This document shows positions 1 to 8,596 of a stretch of DNA of 64,000 bases, piece after piece. Position 1 is the stretch's first letter; every line of letters starts with the position of its first letter. The stretch comes from Crassaminicella profunda. GTDB taxonomy: Bacteria > Bacillota > Clostridia > Peptostreptococcales > Thermotaleaceae. The notes under the pieces were generated by a model. It saw only the letters and a list, made by a program, of their open reading frames with translations. It was not told the origin of the DNA and did no database searches. The stretch is from assembly GCF_019884785.1 (NCBI RefSeq), contig NZ_CP082326.1:2101355-2165354 (forward strand), in the 5' to 3' direction. The translations under genes and the position numbers were made by a program.

Positions 1-897
1 TACTTCCTTAATAGCTGGAACTCCACCCATTTTTTCATATATTGGATGATAATTTCTCATATACGGCAAATCATATACTCGATCTAGCTCCACCTGTGTT
101 AAAGGCATAGCTGGAGGATTTTGTATAATATAAGTATCCTTGTGTTTCTGAGCAATTACTTGTCCTCTAATACTATCCTGTTCTTCATATTGAATTTTAA
201 AAGCTTTTGCATAAGCGGTTTTTTCTGCCTTAACTTTCTCGAAGGAAGGCACCTGAATATAATCATAAACTTCTTCTAAATCATCTACTCTATAACAAGT
301 TCCAGAAATGTGTCGAATATACTGAATATCTAATCCATTATTTAGATGATCTGCAATTTCTATAACTTGTTTTTCCCCCATACCATATATCAACAAATCT
401 GCTTCACTATCAAATAAAATAGATCTTCTTACTGAATCGTTCCAATAATCATAATGAGCAAATCTTCTTAAACTAGCTTCAATACCTCCAATAATAATAG
501 GTATTTTTTTATAGGATTGTCTTACCATATTTGTATATACAATAGTTGCTCGATCAGGTCTTAATCCCATTTTTCCCCCTGGAGCATATAAGTCTTGCTT
601 TCTTCTTTTCTTATTCACAGAATAATGGTTAACCATAGAATCTAAATTTCCTGCGTTTATTAAAAAGCCAAGTCTAGGTCTTCCTAATTTCTTAAAATCA
701 TTGGTGTTTTTCCAATTGGGTTGAGAAATAATTCCTACTTTATATCCTGCATCTTCTAAAACTCTTGAAATAATAGCTGTACCAAAGCTAGGATGATCTA
801 CATAAGCATCTCCTGTAACAATTATAAAATCTAATTGCTCCCATCCTCTTTTCTTCATATCTTCTTTGCATATTGGTAAAAAGTCATTTACTCTCAT
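1..897 (-). CDS. YgiQ family radical SAM protein (UPF0313), 5' part only
   Basis: The first 299 codons are present and the gene runs off the left edge. The start is ATG at 897, preceded by GTGAGGAAAAA. The N-terminal domain reads [19 protein letters not shown] and contains [11 protein letters not shown] and [16 protein letters not shown], which are hallmarks of the YgiQ N-terminal domain. The readable part ends in [12 protein letters not shown], the stretch that precedes the CxxxCxxC radical SAM motif in this family. The cluster-binding cysteines therefore lie outside the window and cannot be checked. The biochemical role of YgiQ proteins is not established. Family call is firm; function is open. 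Confidence 0.9.
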   Translation of the reverse strand, partial: MRVNDFLPICKEDMKKRGWEQLDFIIVTGDAYVDHPSFGTAIISRVLEDAGYKVGIISQPNWKNTNDFKKLGRPRLGFLINAGNLDSMVNHYSVNKKRRKQDLYAPGGKMGLRPDRATIVYTNMVRQSYKKIPIIIGGIEASLRRFAHYDYWNDSVRRSILFDSEADLLIYGMGEKQVIEIADHLNNGLDIQYIRHISGTCYRVDDLEEVYDYIQVPSFEKVKAEKTAYAKAFKIQYEEQDSIRGQVIAQKHKDTYIIQNPPAMPLTQVELDRVYDLPYMRNYHPIYEKMGGVPAIKEV

Positions 898-988
898 TTT
901 TTCCTCACTCTCATATAATTCCTACATTTGTTTTTGTGTACAATAGATATATTATAGTATTTTTCCTTGTAAATTACTATCCTTAAAG

Positions 989-1014
989 CAAAAAAAGACC
1001 TCAAAAGAGGTCTT
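989..1014 (-). terminator. Intrinsic terminator of the ykuS-like gene
   Basis: An 8-bp stem, AAGACCTC/GAGGTCTT with a 4-nt loop, is followed on the minus strand by a run of seven T. It overlaps the stop codon of the YkuS-family gene, so it separates that gene from the downstream YgiQ gene. Confidence 0.9.
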
Positions 1015-1258
1015 AACTAAAACGATTTGTTATTTGTGCATGTACATCTTCTGGTGTCATTCCTTTTGCATTGATAACAGATGCTTTTGTTCTTGTATCA
1101 TGCATTCCTAGTAAATTGCTATTTTGTCCTGAAACTACAATTGCATCAAAGCCTTTCAAATTTGCTCTAGCACTTTCAAGATCTGTAACATCATATCCCT
1201 TTGTATTAAGATAACTTTTCACATTCTCTAATGATCTTTCTACAGCTATTTTTCTCAA
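1013..1258 (-). CDS. YkuS family (UPF0180) small protein
   Basis: An 81-residue protein starting RKIAVERSLENVKSYL, with the sequence VVSGQNSNLLGM typical of the UPF0180/YkuS family. No function is known for the family. The start chosen is TTG at 1258: AGGAGG lies 8 nt upstream of it. The longer reading from GTG at 1267 would place the start codon right against the ribosome binding site. It is a single-gene unit between its own terminator (989-1014) and the LacI-family gene upstream on the same strand, 64 bp away. Confidence 0.85.
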   Translation of the reverse strand: MRKIAVERSLENVKSYLNTKGYDVTDLESARANLKGFDAIVVSGQNSNLLGMHDTRTKASVINAKGMTPEDVHAQITNRFS

Positions 1259-1321
1259 AAGAACCACCTCCTATAATTATAATCTAATTCTATTATTTCT
1301 ACATAGAAGGTGAAATATTCT

Positions 1322-2338
1322 TTATTCTATATTCTTGCTACTTTCTCTTACCATTAATTCATGAGGAAGGGTAATCACATTGCTATCTACTTCTTCTCCA
1401 TCAATTTTTTTAACAATCATTCTCATGGCAACAGCGCCAATATCATAAATTGGTTGATGAATCGTTGTTAAGTTAGGTCTATATATAGATGCTAATTTTA
1501 TATCATTGAATCCAACAACAGAAACATCCTCTGGAACCTTGTATCCATTATCTAATAAACAGTTAATCGCTCCAATGGCCATTTCATCACTAGCTGCAAA
1601 AATTGCAGTTGGTAAAATCTTTTCATCTATAAATTCTTCTACAATTTCATAACTATTTTCTAATTTCCAATTTCCATATTTAACCAATTTTTCGTTAATT
1701 TCTAATCCATGCTCTTCTAACGCTTCCTTATATCCATTATATTGGTCAAGCCCAAAAGCATTTTGATCCAAGCTACTTCGAATCAACGCAATCTTTTTAT
1801 GTCCATTTTCAATAAGGAATTTTGTCATTTCATACGCAGCCTGAAAATTATCAATAGATACAGATGGAATATTTAAATTACTAGTATTTCTATTGACTAG
1901 TGATACTGGAATATCAATTGTTTCAAGATATTCAACCAATTTCTCCTCAAGCTTCCAAGTCATAAATACGATTCCTTCTACTTGCTTCGCTCTTAATAGA
2001 TTAAGATACCTTAATTCTTGTTCTAATTGTCCATAAGTATTACATAATAAAATATCATATCCATACATTTTTCCAATTTCTTCTATACCATTTAAAATTT
2101 CTCCAATAAATACATTGGATATATCAGGCACAACCACTCCAATTAATTGACTTTTTTTCATAACTAAACTTCTTGCTACAGGGTTAGGTCTATATCCTGT
2201 TTCTTCAATTACTTTTAATACTTTTTGTCGTATTTCACTACTTACAGGTTTCGAACCATTGATCACTCGAGATACTGTAGAAATAGAAACCCCTGCTTTT
2301 TTTGCTACATCTTTAATAGTTATGCTCACATTATTCAC
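1322..2338 (-). CDS. LacI family transcriptional regulator
   Basis: A 338-residue LacI/GalR regulator. Residues 7-55 form the helix-turn-helix and hinge ([19 protein letters not shown], then NPVARSL), and residues about 60-330 form the periplasmic-binding-protein-like effector domain ([17 protein letters not shown] near the front, [20 protein letters not shown] near the end). Two GTG starts are possible, 2338 and 2329. The second ([11 protein letters not shown]) gives the more usual N-terminus and has GGAG 8 nt upstream. No sugar operon adjoins it, so it probably acts in trans; effector and targets cannot be told from the sequence. It is divergent from the M23 peptidase gene across a 200-bp spacer in which I could not fix a promoter. 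Confidence 0.95.
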   Translation of the reverse strand: MNNVSITIKDVAKKAGVSISTVSRVINGSKPVSSEIRQKVLKVIEETGYRPNPVARSLVMKKSQLIGVVVPDISNVFIGEILNGIEEIGKMYGYDILLCNTYGQLEQELRYLNLLRAKQVEGIVFMTWKLEEKLVEYLETIDIPVSLVNRNTSNLNIPSVSIDNFQAAYEMTKFLIENGHKKIALIRSSLDQNAFGLDQYNGYKEALEEHGLEINEKLVKYGNWKLENSYEIVEEFIDEKILPTAIFAASDEMAIGAINCLLDNGYKVPEDVSVVGFNDIKLASIYRPNLTTIHQPIYDIGAVAMRMIVKKIDGEEVDSNVITLPHELMVRESSKNIE

Positions 2339-2539
2339 TCCAATTCCTATAATTTAATCTAAATTTATTTCAAATTTTTAAATGCTCTCCTTTATCATGT
2401 TATTTTTCTACACCCATTATAGAATCTCCTTCTTCTAATTAGTTTTTTTAATATTTCTTTATCGAATAAAAAAGGATTTTCAGAAATTTTGTAGAAATAC
2501 TATTGTTATGAGTAATTTATAGATGCGAGGTACATAACA

Positions 2540-3475
2540 ATGAATTTTTATAAAAAATTAAAACAAGTTGCAAATGAATCTCTCCATATTATGATTGTAC
2601 CACATTCTGGTAATCATGTTCGACAACTTAATTTTAAAAGAATTATTTTACACACCTTTGGAATTTTTATTATTACTATTTGTATTTCCTTAATGGTTTT
2701 AATTTATTCTAATGTTCATCTCAATCAACAGCTTGATGATCAAACAAATAATTTATCTAAACTTCAAGAGATTAATGAAGATCAAGCCAATAGAATCAAT
2801 CAATTAGAAAATATAACAAGTGAAGTCTCTGAAAAATTGTCTAGATTAAATGAATTAGAAATTCAAACAAGAAGTTTAGTCGGGTTAAAAAATAAAAATA
2901 ATACATCTTCATCTAAACCTGTTTCTAGATCTGCTTTTAGAAATAAACTCCCTATATCAAGCATAACAAATCAATCTTCCAATATAGAAGAAACCATGAA
3001 AACATTAGCCTCTGAAATGGATAAAGAAACTGAAAATCTCAATGTACTCATTGCTGATGTGAAAAAACAATTAAAATTTTTAGATGCTCAACCTAATAAA
3101 ATGCCTACACAAGGTCGAATCACTTCAAAGTTTGGTTATAGACGTTCGCCCTTTAGTGGTAGAAGAGATTTTCATACGGGCCTAGACATTGCAAACAAAC
3201 CTGGTACACCTGTTCGTGCCGCAGGTACTGGAATTGTATCCTTTACTGGTTGGAAATCAGCTTATGGCAAAGTAGTGATCATTTCCCATGGATATGGTTA
3301 TCGCAGTCTATATGCCCATAACAAAGAAATTCTAGTAAAGGTGGGTCAAAAGGTGCGTAAAGGTGATATCATTACGAAAATGGGGAATACAGGAAGAAGC
3401 ACAGGTCCTCATCTACACTTTGAAGTTCATTATAAAGGTCAACAAATCGATCCTTTAAAAGTTTTAAATAAATAG
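2540..3475 (+). CDS. Membrane-anchored M23 (LytM) family peptidase
   Basis: A 311-residue type II membrane protein: a short cytoplasmic N-terminus, one transmembrane helix (about residues 34-56), a coiled coil (about 58-112), a linker, and a C-terminal LytM domain. Zinc ligands are visible as H212 and D216 (HTGLD) and H291/H293 (HLHFE). Proteins of this build cleave peptidoglycan cross-bridges or, when the active site is intact but regulated, act at septa or in spore engulfment. The ribosome binding site is GAGG at 2526-2529. A bactofilin gene follows 15 bp downstream and presumably forms an operon with it; M23 peptidase plus bactofilin pairs are a recurrent morphogenesis module. Confidence 0.93.
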   Translation: MNFYKKLKQVANESLHIMIVPHSGNHVRQLNFKRIILHTFGIFIITICISLMVLIYSNVHLNQQLDDQTNNLSKLQEINEDQANRINQLENITSEVSEKLSRLNELEIQTRSLVGLKNKNNTSSSKPVSRSAFRNKLPISSITNQSSNIEETMKTLASEMDKETENLNVLIADVKKQLKFLDAQPNKMPTQGRITSKFGYRRSPFSGRRDFHTGLDIANKPGTPVRAAGTGIVSFTGWKSAYGKVVIISHGYGYRSLYAHNKEILVKVGQKVRKGDIITKMGNTGRSTGPHLHFEVHYKGQQIDPLKVLNK

Positions 3476-3490
3476 TTAGGAGGGACGAAA

Positions 3491-3889
3491 ATGTTTGGAA
3501 AAAATAATACTACATCCCATGAAAAGGTTGATACACTCATTGGTAAAAACTCAAAGTTTGAAGGAAAACTAAATGCTGATGGTACAGTTCGCATTGATGG
3601 TGAATTTGTGGGCAATATTTCTGTTAAAGGAGATGTAATCCTTGGTGAAGAAGGAAAAATGGTTGGAGATATTTCCGCAAGCAACGTAATCGTATCAGGT
3701 TCTGTGGAAGGAAATATTACTGCTGAAAACCAATTAAAGTTAAATGCTTCTGGTAAAGTAATCGGTGATATCCATGTAACAAGTCTTGTAGTTGAAGATC
3801 AAGCCATTTTTGAAGGAAAATGTGCAATGAAAAATGTTGCTGCTTCAGATAATATTTCTAAATTAAATCCTAAAAAACAAGAGGCCTAA
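3491..3889 (+). CDS. Bactofilin (polymer-forming cytoskeletal protein)
   Basis: A 132-residue protein with the bactofilin (DUF583) beta-helix, roughly residues 14-112, shown by repeating hydrophobic-glycine steps such as GEFVGNISVKGDVILGEEG and GSVEGNITAEN. The polar N- and C-terminal tails are short, as usual. Bactofilins polymerise without nucleotides and position cell-wall enzymes. The upstream gene in the same operon encodes an M23 peptidase, its likely client. GGAGG sits 5 nt before the ATG region. The stop codon lies inside the terminator hairpin. Confidence 0.93.
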   Translation: MFGKNNTTSHEKVDTLIGKNSKFEGKLNADGTVRIDGEFVGNISVKGDVILGEEGKMVGDISASNVIVSGSVEGNITAENQLKLNASGKVIGDIHVTSLVVEDQAIFEGKCAMKNVAASDNISKLNPKKQEA

Positions 3890-3905
3890 GAAAGCCTCTT
3901 TTTTT
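3879..3905. terminator. Bidirectional intrinsic terminator
   Basis: Stem AAGAGGC/GCCTCTT with an 8-nt loop, followed by T7 on the plus strand; the minus strand also reads into a T-rich run. It ends the peptidase-bactofilin operon and the convergent lipid kinase gene. Confidence 0.88.
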
Positions 3906-4800
3906 ATGGAATGATGATTTCTATGCCCTTTTGTACTACTTCAATAGTTGCAGGAAGACTACCGCCCTGTTCCCCGTCTATGTCTAAATCAACATGAATA
4001 TCTTTAGAACTCGTCAATTCAATCTTTGAAGTCTGTATATATAAAATCCGAGAATGATTAATATGTTCTCCTTTCATTATCTGTAAAAATAAAGAAAAAA
4101 ATTCTGGTATATCTGACTTTTTCACAATACATACATCAAATAATCCATCATCAATTTTCGCCATAGGTGCAATTTTTTTAAATCCTCCTACAGAGGGAGT
4201 ATTAGTAATAATAAACATGAAAATATCTTCTTGTCCTATAAACTCCTCTGAGTTAATTTCTATATTCATGCTCCTTAGCATCTGTCTTGGAATTTCTTTC
4301 ATTCCTTCTACATAGTAAGCATATTTTCCTAATACAGTTTTGATTTCAGAGGATACTTTATATCCTACATCTGTTAAAAGTCCTCCTGCTAAAACATTAA
4401 TAAAATATTTATTTCCTACTTTTCCAACATCTACTTTTTTTCTCTTATTCTTCTTGATCATACTACAAAAGCCTTTAACATCTGTAGGTAGATTTAAAAA
4501 CTTTGCAAAATCATTTACAGTCCCTGCTGGCAGTATGGCTATAGGAATTTCATTTTCTCCTATCATTACACCATTCACTACTTCATTAACAGTTCCATCC
4601 CCCCCTACAGCAATAATACAATCATATTCATGTTTTTTGATTCTTTTTACTTCCTCTAGGGCATCATCCTTTCCTTTCATTGTAAATACATCTACATATT
4701 TTACTGTTCCCTCTAATATTAAATTTCCAATCATTCTATCTAAATTTTTTTGTACAATCTGTTTTCCCGATGAAGGATTAAGAATGAATTTCACCTTCAA
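3904..4800 (-). CDS. YegS/DgkB family lipid kinase
   Basis: A 298-residue member of the diacylglycerol kinase catalytic-domain family. The ATP-binding signature GGDGTVNEVVNG and the early FILNPSSGK are present, as is the metal/active-site region DGLFDVCIV. These enzymes phosphorylate diacylglycerol or related lipids at the inner membrane face. The start is TTG at 4800, placed 6 nt after GAGGTGA. A GTG two codons in is less well spaced. It lies 69 bp downstream of the alanine dehydrogenase-like gene on the same strand and may be co-transcribed. Confidence 0.92.
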   Translation of the reverse strand: MKVKFILNPSSGKQIVQKNLDRMIGNLILEGTVKYVDVFTMKGKDDALEEVKRIKKHEYDCIIAVGGDGTVNEVVNGVMIGENEIPIAILPAGTVNDFAKFLNLPTDVKGFCSMIKKNKRKKVDVGKVGNKYFINVLAGGLLTDVGYKVSSEIKTVLGKYAYYVEGMKEIPRQMLRSMNIEINSEEFIGQEDIFMFIITNTPSVGGFKKIAPMAKIDDGLFDVCIVKKSDIPEFFSLFLQIMKGEHINHSRILYIQTSKIELTSSKDIHVDLDIDGEQGGSLPATIEVVQKGIEIIIP

Positions 4801-4869
4801 TTTATATCACCTCTTATTGTTTATCAAGATATTCAATGGTTTATCCTATTTCAATTATTTTGCTTATCT

Positions 4870-5982
4870 TTAACAAGTCTTCTCAAAGGGCACATAAGGT
4901 ATATGAAAATTCCTTGAAGCCTCCTTATGAATCAAATGACCCTTGTAAGTACACAAGCCTTCTCTTAACCCAGCATCATTTAATATGACTTTATGGACTC
5001 CTTCATTTGCGATTTTTATAATATAAGGGAATGTTGCATCAGCTAATGCAAAGGTAGCCGTTCTTGGAACTACTCCAGGCAAATTAGGTATTGCACAATG
5101 AATAACACCATCCACAATATATGTAGGATCTGTATGATTTGTCATCTTTGAAGTTTCTATAGCTCCACCTTCATCACAGGCAACATCAATGATCACACTG
5201 CCATTTTTCATTTCTTTTATCATTTGACTCGTCACAATATGTGTATCTTTATCTCCCATTAAATCAATAGTGTTAATCAATAAATCTGCTTTTATTACTG
5301 CATTTTGTACTGATTCAGGAGATAACTTTAAATAGTTCCCTTTTTTCAGAAGTTTCTCATTTAAAGTTCTTAACCTGGTTCTATTTTTATTAATAATCGT
5401 TATATTACATCCAATTCCCATAGCAATTTCTGCTGCTTTATAGGCTACACTACCTGCTCCTAATATAACCACTTCAGAAGGTGCTAAGCCAGTTATAGAT
5501 CCTAACATCATTCCTTTTCCTCCATGGAGGCTTTGCATAAACTCTATTCCTTTAAACACAGCCATTTTTCCAGCAACTTCACTCATAGGAATCAGTAGTG
5601 GTTTTCTTCTTTGTTCATCTCTAACCATCTCATAAGCTATCCCTACTATATTTTTCTCTAATAGGGTACATATTAATCTTTGATTTTTTTCTAAAAGCAT
5701 ATAACAGAATAAAATCTGCCCTGTTTTTAAATAATTCAATTCCACTGAAACAGGTGGTTTTACTTTCACAATTAGATCTGATTGTTCATATACATCTTTT
5801 TCATCCTTTAAGATTACAGCCCCTGAGTTTTTATACATTTCATCTGTAATACCGCTCTTTGCCCCTGCATCTTTACTTACAAAAACTTCATGTCCTAATT
5901 TGGTTAGCTTATGTACCCCTTTGTGAGTCATACTAACTCTTGACTCCCCATTTCCTAATTCTCTAGGCAAACCAATTTTCAT
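4870..5982 (-). CDS. Alanine dehydrogenase-like protein lacking the catalytic histidine
   Basis: A 370-residue protein aligning end to end with alanine dehydrogenase (Ald/PNT superfamily). R15 and K75, which bind pyruvate, are in place, and the aspartate-containing motif VACDEGG is kept. The family's catalytic His96 in FTYLHLA is replaced: here the stretch reads LFCYMLLE with Leu at position 96. The dinucleotide motif is GAGSVA instead of GxGxxG. The second Ald homologue at 60891 keeps the histidine. So this protein may use another substrate or may not be a dehydrogenase. AGGAGG lies upstream of ATG 5982. The MocR regulator gene is 55 bp upstream on the same strand. Confidence 0.85.
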   Translation of the reverse strand: MKIGLPRELGNGESRVSMTHKGVHKLTKLGHEVFVSKDAGAKSGITDEMYKNSGAVILKDEKDVYEQSDLIVKVKPPVSVELNYLKTGQILFCYMLLEKNQRLICTLLEKNIVGIAYEMVRDEQRRKPLLIPMSEVAGKMAVFKGIEFMQSLHGGKGMMLGSITGLAPSEVVILGAGSVAYKAAEIAMGIGCNITIINKNRTRLRTLNEKLLKKGNYLKLSPESVQNAVIKADLLINTIDLMGDKDTHIVTSQMIKEMKNGSVIIDVACDEGGAIETSKMTNHTDPTYIVDGVIHCAIPNLPGVVPRTATFALADATFPYIIKIANEGVHKVILNDAGLREGLCTYKGHLIHKEASRNFHIPYVPFEKTC

Positions 5983-6037
5983 GAAATTTCCTCCTTTATT
6001 TAACCTCCATTTTTAATAATCTATTTAATATTATGTC

Positions 6038-7531
6038 TTACAAAAGGGGCATATACGGGTCAGGTCCTTTTCTCCTATTTTTATCTTTTTTGATGAATCC
6101 TCTAATCACTTGAGATAGCCCCTTTATTCCTGTTTCAATATCCTTAGGATATACAGCAGCAATACTTAATCTAAAAAATCTACTTTCATTTTGAGATGTA
6201 AAGAATATAGATCCGGGTAAAATGAGAATATTACTTTTCGCCCCATCCACATATAGCTTATTTGCATCATAGCCTTTAGGTAGAGCAAACCAGAAATTCA
6301 GTCCTCCTTCAGGAAGACTATAGCTTACATCTATATCTTTAAAATATTTTTCTATGCAATTTTTCATCACATCAAAACGTTCTCTATAGATTTTTTCCAT
6401 ATATCTAATATGTTTTTTCCAAATCCCTTTCCTTAAATAAAGATCAAAAACTCTTTGATTAAGTCCTGAAGTTGAAATATCTGATGTATGCTTTGCAGCT
6501 AGAATTTTGTGATGTATTCTTTGGGGAAGTACTAAAAAACCTAATCTTAAACCTGGCATGAAAATTTTAGAAAAACTTTTAATATAAATAATACGATCAC
6601 TTTCATCTAAACTTTTTAAGGTAACATTATCATGATTATAAAAGCTTAAATCACTCAAGTAATCGTCTTCAACAATAAATGTATTATACTTTTCAGCTAA
6701 TTCAATAATTTTTAATTTTTTCTCTCTACTATAAGAGTATCCCGTAGGATTTTGAAAGTTAGGCATTAAATAAACAAATTTAGGCTTATGATTTTTCATA
6801 TTTTCTTCTAGTAAGTTTATATCTATACCATTCTTAAAAATAGGGATACTAACAATCTTAGCTCCTCTTGACTTAAATGTTCCAATAGCTCCTGTATATG
6901 TAGGACTTTCCACAATAATTGTATCTTTGTAATCAACAAATGCCTTTGCAATAACATCTATTCCTTGTTGCGCTCCTGAAATAATTTGAACATTTTCTGA
7001 ATTTGTCTTGATATTTATTTCTTCTAAATAATCTACTAGTGATTCTCTTAAGGGATAATAACCTTGACTCTCCTGATATCCAAAAGCATCTCCTTGATCT
7101 CTATCCAAAACCTCATTTAAAAGAATTTTAAAATCATCTACTGGAAATAAGTCAGAAGTTGGTGTAGCACTAGCAAAGCTAATCATATTTTCTTTTATTT
7201 GAATTTGACCCCGATCCATTAGTCTTATATCCTCATCTAAAGGATATTTCTGAAGTAGTGTATCCTCTAGCCCTTCCTCTTCCCTTGGAGAAACAAATGT
7301 ACCACTTCCAATTTTTTTATAAACAAATCCTTCTTTCTCTAAAAGACCATATGCGTTTACAATGGTACTCGTATTTACCCCAAGGGTATTTGCAAGCTGT
7401 CTAATAGGTGGAAGCTTTTGGTTAGCTTTTAGCTTTCCATCCATAATAAACTGACGTATTTTATAAAACAGCTGCATATATAAATGTTGCGGTGAATTTT
7501 TATCTAAATATATCTCTTTATATATGTCCAT
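6038..7531 (-). CDS. MocR family regulator (GntR HTH + aminotransferase-like domain)
   Basis: A 497-residue PLP-dependent regulator. Residues about 10-80 form a GntR winged helix (KLPPIRQLANTLGVNTSTIV), and residues about 115-480 form a class I aminotransferase fold. The PLP-lysine motif SFSKIFMPGLRLG is intact. MocR proteins usually sense an amino acid or PLP and control a neighbouring gene. The obvious target is the downstream Ald-like gene 55 bp away. GGAGG precedes ATG 7531. The C-terminus carries a short basic tail (IKKDKNRRKGPDPYMPLL). The 158 bp further upstream (7532-7689) holds only AT-rich, presumably promoter, DNA. Confidence 0.92.
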   Translation of the reverse strand: MDIYKEIYLDKNSPQHLYMQLFYKIRQFIMDGKLKANQKLPPIRQLANTLGVNTSTIVNAYGLLEKEGFVYKKIGSGTFVSPREEEGLEDTLLQKYPLDEDIRLMDRGQIQIKENMISFASATPTSDLFPVDDFKILLNEVLDRDQGDAFGYQESQGYYPLRESLVDYLEEINIKTNSENVQIISGAQQGIDVIAKAFVDYKDTIIVESPTYTGAIGTFKSRGAKIVSIPIFKNGIDINLLEENMKNHKPKFVYLMPNFQNPTGYSYSREKKLKIIELAEKYNTFIVEDDYLSDLSFYNHDNVTLKSLDESDRIIYIKSFSKIFMPGLRLGFLVLPQRIHHKILAAKHTSDISTSGLNQRVFDLYLRKGIWKKHIRYMEKIYRERFDVMKNCIEKYFKDIDVSYSLPEGGLNFWFALPKGYDANKLYVDGAKSNILILPGSIFFTSQNESRFFRLSIAAVYPKDIETGIKGLSQVIRGFIKKDKNRRKGPDPYMPLL

Positions 7532-7689
7532 TCCTACCTCCTATATTTTATGTCTATATTTCAAAATTTTTCTCTCTAAAACTATTAAAATTTAATGCTA
7601 TACAATATAGTTGATTTTATTATTATATATTATAAATTTCAATTACTACCATTAATTATACAAAATATTAGAGCATTTTGCTAGAAATA

Positions 7690-7719
7690 GAATAAAGTGC
7701 GACTTTGCGCACTTTATTC
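7690..7719 (-). terminator. 12-bp perfect hairpin at the end of the DUF1858 selenoprotein gene
   Basis: GAATAAAGTGCG and CGCACTTTATTC form a perfect 12-bp stem with a 6-nt loop. The stop codon of the DUF1858 gene (7714-7716) lies in the stem. The T tract after it on the minus strand is interrupted (TTTATTC), so termination strength is uncertain. Confidence 0.65.
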
Positions 7720-7908
7720 ATGCAATTTTTTCTCTAAAGTTTCTATCAACAATTTTTCATCTATTCCATATTTTTTTGAAGCGTATCCAACGCTTTTATA
7801 AAGAACGCCACCTCATCCAAAACATCTTATGCCAAATTCATTGAAAATCTCTTCAACTTTAGGAAATTTTATTAAAATATCATTGATAATCGTATCCCTA
7901 CAAACCAT
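7714..7908 (-). CDS. DUF1858 domain protein, probable selenoprotein (UGA at codon 32)
   Basis: A 64-codon gene read through an in-frame TGA (7813-7815). Translation gives a DUF1858 (ScdA-N-like) domain starting MVCRDTIINDILIKFP. The family's CxGC-type motif appears as GIRCFGU, with TGA exactly at the second cysteine, followed by GGVLYKSVGYASKKYGID and LLIETLEKKLHE, then TAA. GGAGG stands 7 nt before ATG 7908. A 6-bp hairpin with a UGGAU loop lies 17-34 nt after the TGA, as bacterial SECIS elements require. The clean reading frame on both sides argues for selenocysteine over a decayed gene, though a Cys-to-stop mutation cannot be excluded. DUF1858 proteins are small and possibly redox-active; function unknown. 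It lies downstream of hisIE behind a terminator-like hairpin. Confidence 0.72.
7779..7795 (-). promoter_or_regulatory. Bacterial SECIS-like hairpin
   Basis: On the minus strand AAGCGT pairs with ACGCTT around the loop TGGAT. The loop starts 24 nt after the UGA and has G at its second position. Both agree with the bacterial SECIS consensus (short apical loop with an early G, 16-37 nt from the UGA). It lies inside the coding sequence, as bacterial SECIS elements do. Confidence 0.6.
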
Positions 7909-7940
7909 AAAAATCCCTCCTATTATTAGGATGGATTTTT
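7909..7940 (-). terminator. Hairpin ending the his operon and burying the next gene's ribosome binding site
   Basis: AAAAATCC-C-TCCTA and TAGGA-T-GGATTTTT form a 13-bp stem with one mismatch and a TTAT loop. In the minus-strand RNA it ends in GGGAUUUUUAUGG, a terminator shape, 35 nt after the hisIE stop. Its 3' arm contains the GGAGG (7916-7920) of the DUF1858 gene. If transcription reads through, the same fold would mask that ribosome binding site. Confidence 0.65.
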
Positions 7941-7975
7941 ATATACTTTTCATACTACTCATATTCTATTATTTC

Positions 7976-8596
7976 TTACTTATTATACCTACTATATAAT
8001 TCTTTTTTGATATCCTCTAGGGGAATTTCTTTTTCTACCAAAAGTACTAATAAATGATAAATCAAATCAGAAACCTCGTAAATAATTTCATCTCTTTCAT
8101 CATTTTTTGCCCCTATGATGACTTCGCTGGCTTCTTCTCCAACTTTTTTAAGGATTTTATCAATTCCTTTTTCAAACAAATAATTGGTATAAGAACCTTC
8201 CTTTGGACTTTCTTTTCGATCTTTAATTAAAGTATATAGTTTTTGAACAATTTGTTTTTTTTCATCGTCTTCATTTTCTTCAACTATTTTATTAAAAAAA
8301 CAACTTTCTGCTCCTGTATGACAAGCATTTCCTAAAGGAATAACCTCTATCAACAATGTATCCCCATCACAATCATAACTCATTTTTTTTACAATCTGAT
8401 AGTTTCCACTAGTTTCTCCTTTATTCCAAAGCTTTTGTCTACTTCTACTATAAAACCATGTTTTTTTTGTTTCTAAAGTTTTTTGAAAAGATTCTTCATT
8501 CATATAAGCCATCATCAAAACTTTCTTTGTATTTATATCTTGTACAATTGCTGGTATTAACCCATGACCATCAAATTGAAGGTTTATATTTTCCAT
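7976..8596 (-). CDS. hisIE: Bifunctional phosphoribosyl-AMP cyclohydrolase / phosphoribosyl-ATP pyrophosphatase
   Basis: A 206-residue fusion catalysing steps 2 and 3 of histidine synthesis in the cytoplasm. The N-terminal HisI part (about 1-105) carries [19 protein letters not shown] and the metal-site motifs DCDGD and CHTGAESCF. The C-terminal HisE part (about 115-206) carries the MazG-like [12 protein letters not shown] and [12 protein letters not shown]. Its ATG overlaps the hisF stop (TAATG), implying translational coupling. It is the last his gene; a hairpin at 7909-7940 follows. Confidence 0.97.
   Translation of the reverse strand: MENINLQFDGHGLIPAIVQDINTKKVLMMAYMNEESFQKTLETKKTWFYSRSRQKLWNKGETSGNYQIVKKMSYDCDGDTLLIEVIPLGNACHTGAESCFFNKIVEENEDDEKKQIVQKLYTLIKDRKESPKEGSYTNYLFEKGIDKILKKVGEEASEVIIGAKNDERDEIIYEVSDLIYHLLVLLVEKEIPLEDIKKELYSRYNK

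Noticed and set aside
3439-3684. Minus-strand frame across the bactofilin gene
   Set aside because: Shadow of the bactofilin coding sequence, without a ribosome binding site or domain.
7813-7815. TGA in the DUF1858 frame read as a pseudogene-making stop
   Set aside because: The frame is otherwise intact on both sides, the stop sits exactly at the conserved Cys, and a SECIS-like hairpin follows. Decay is possible but less likely.
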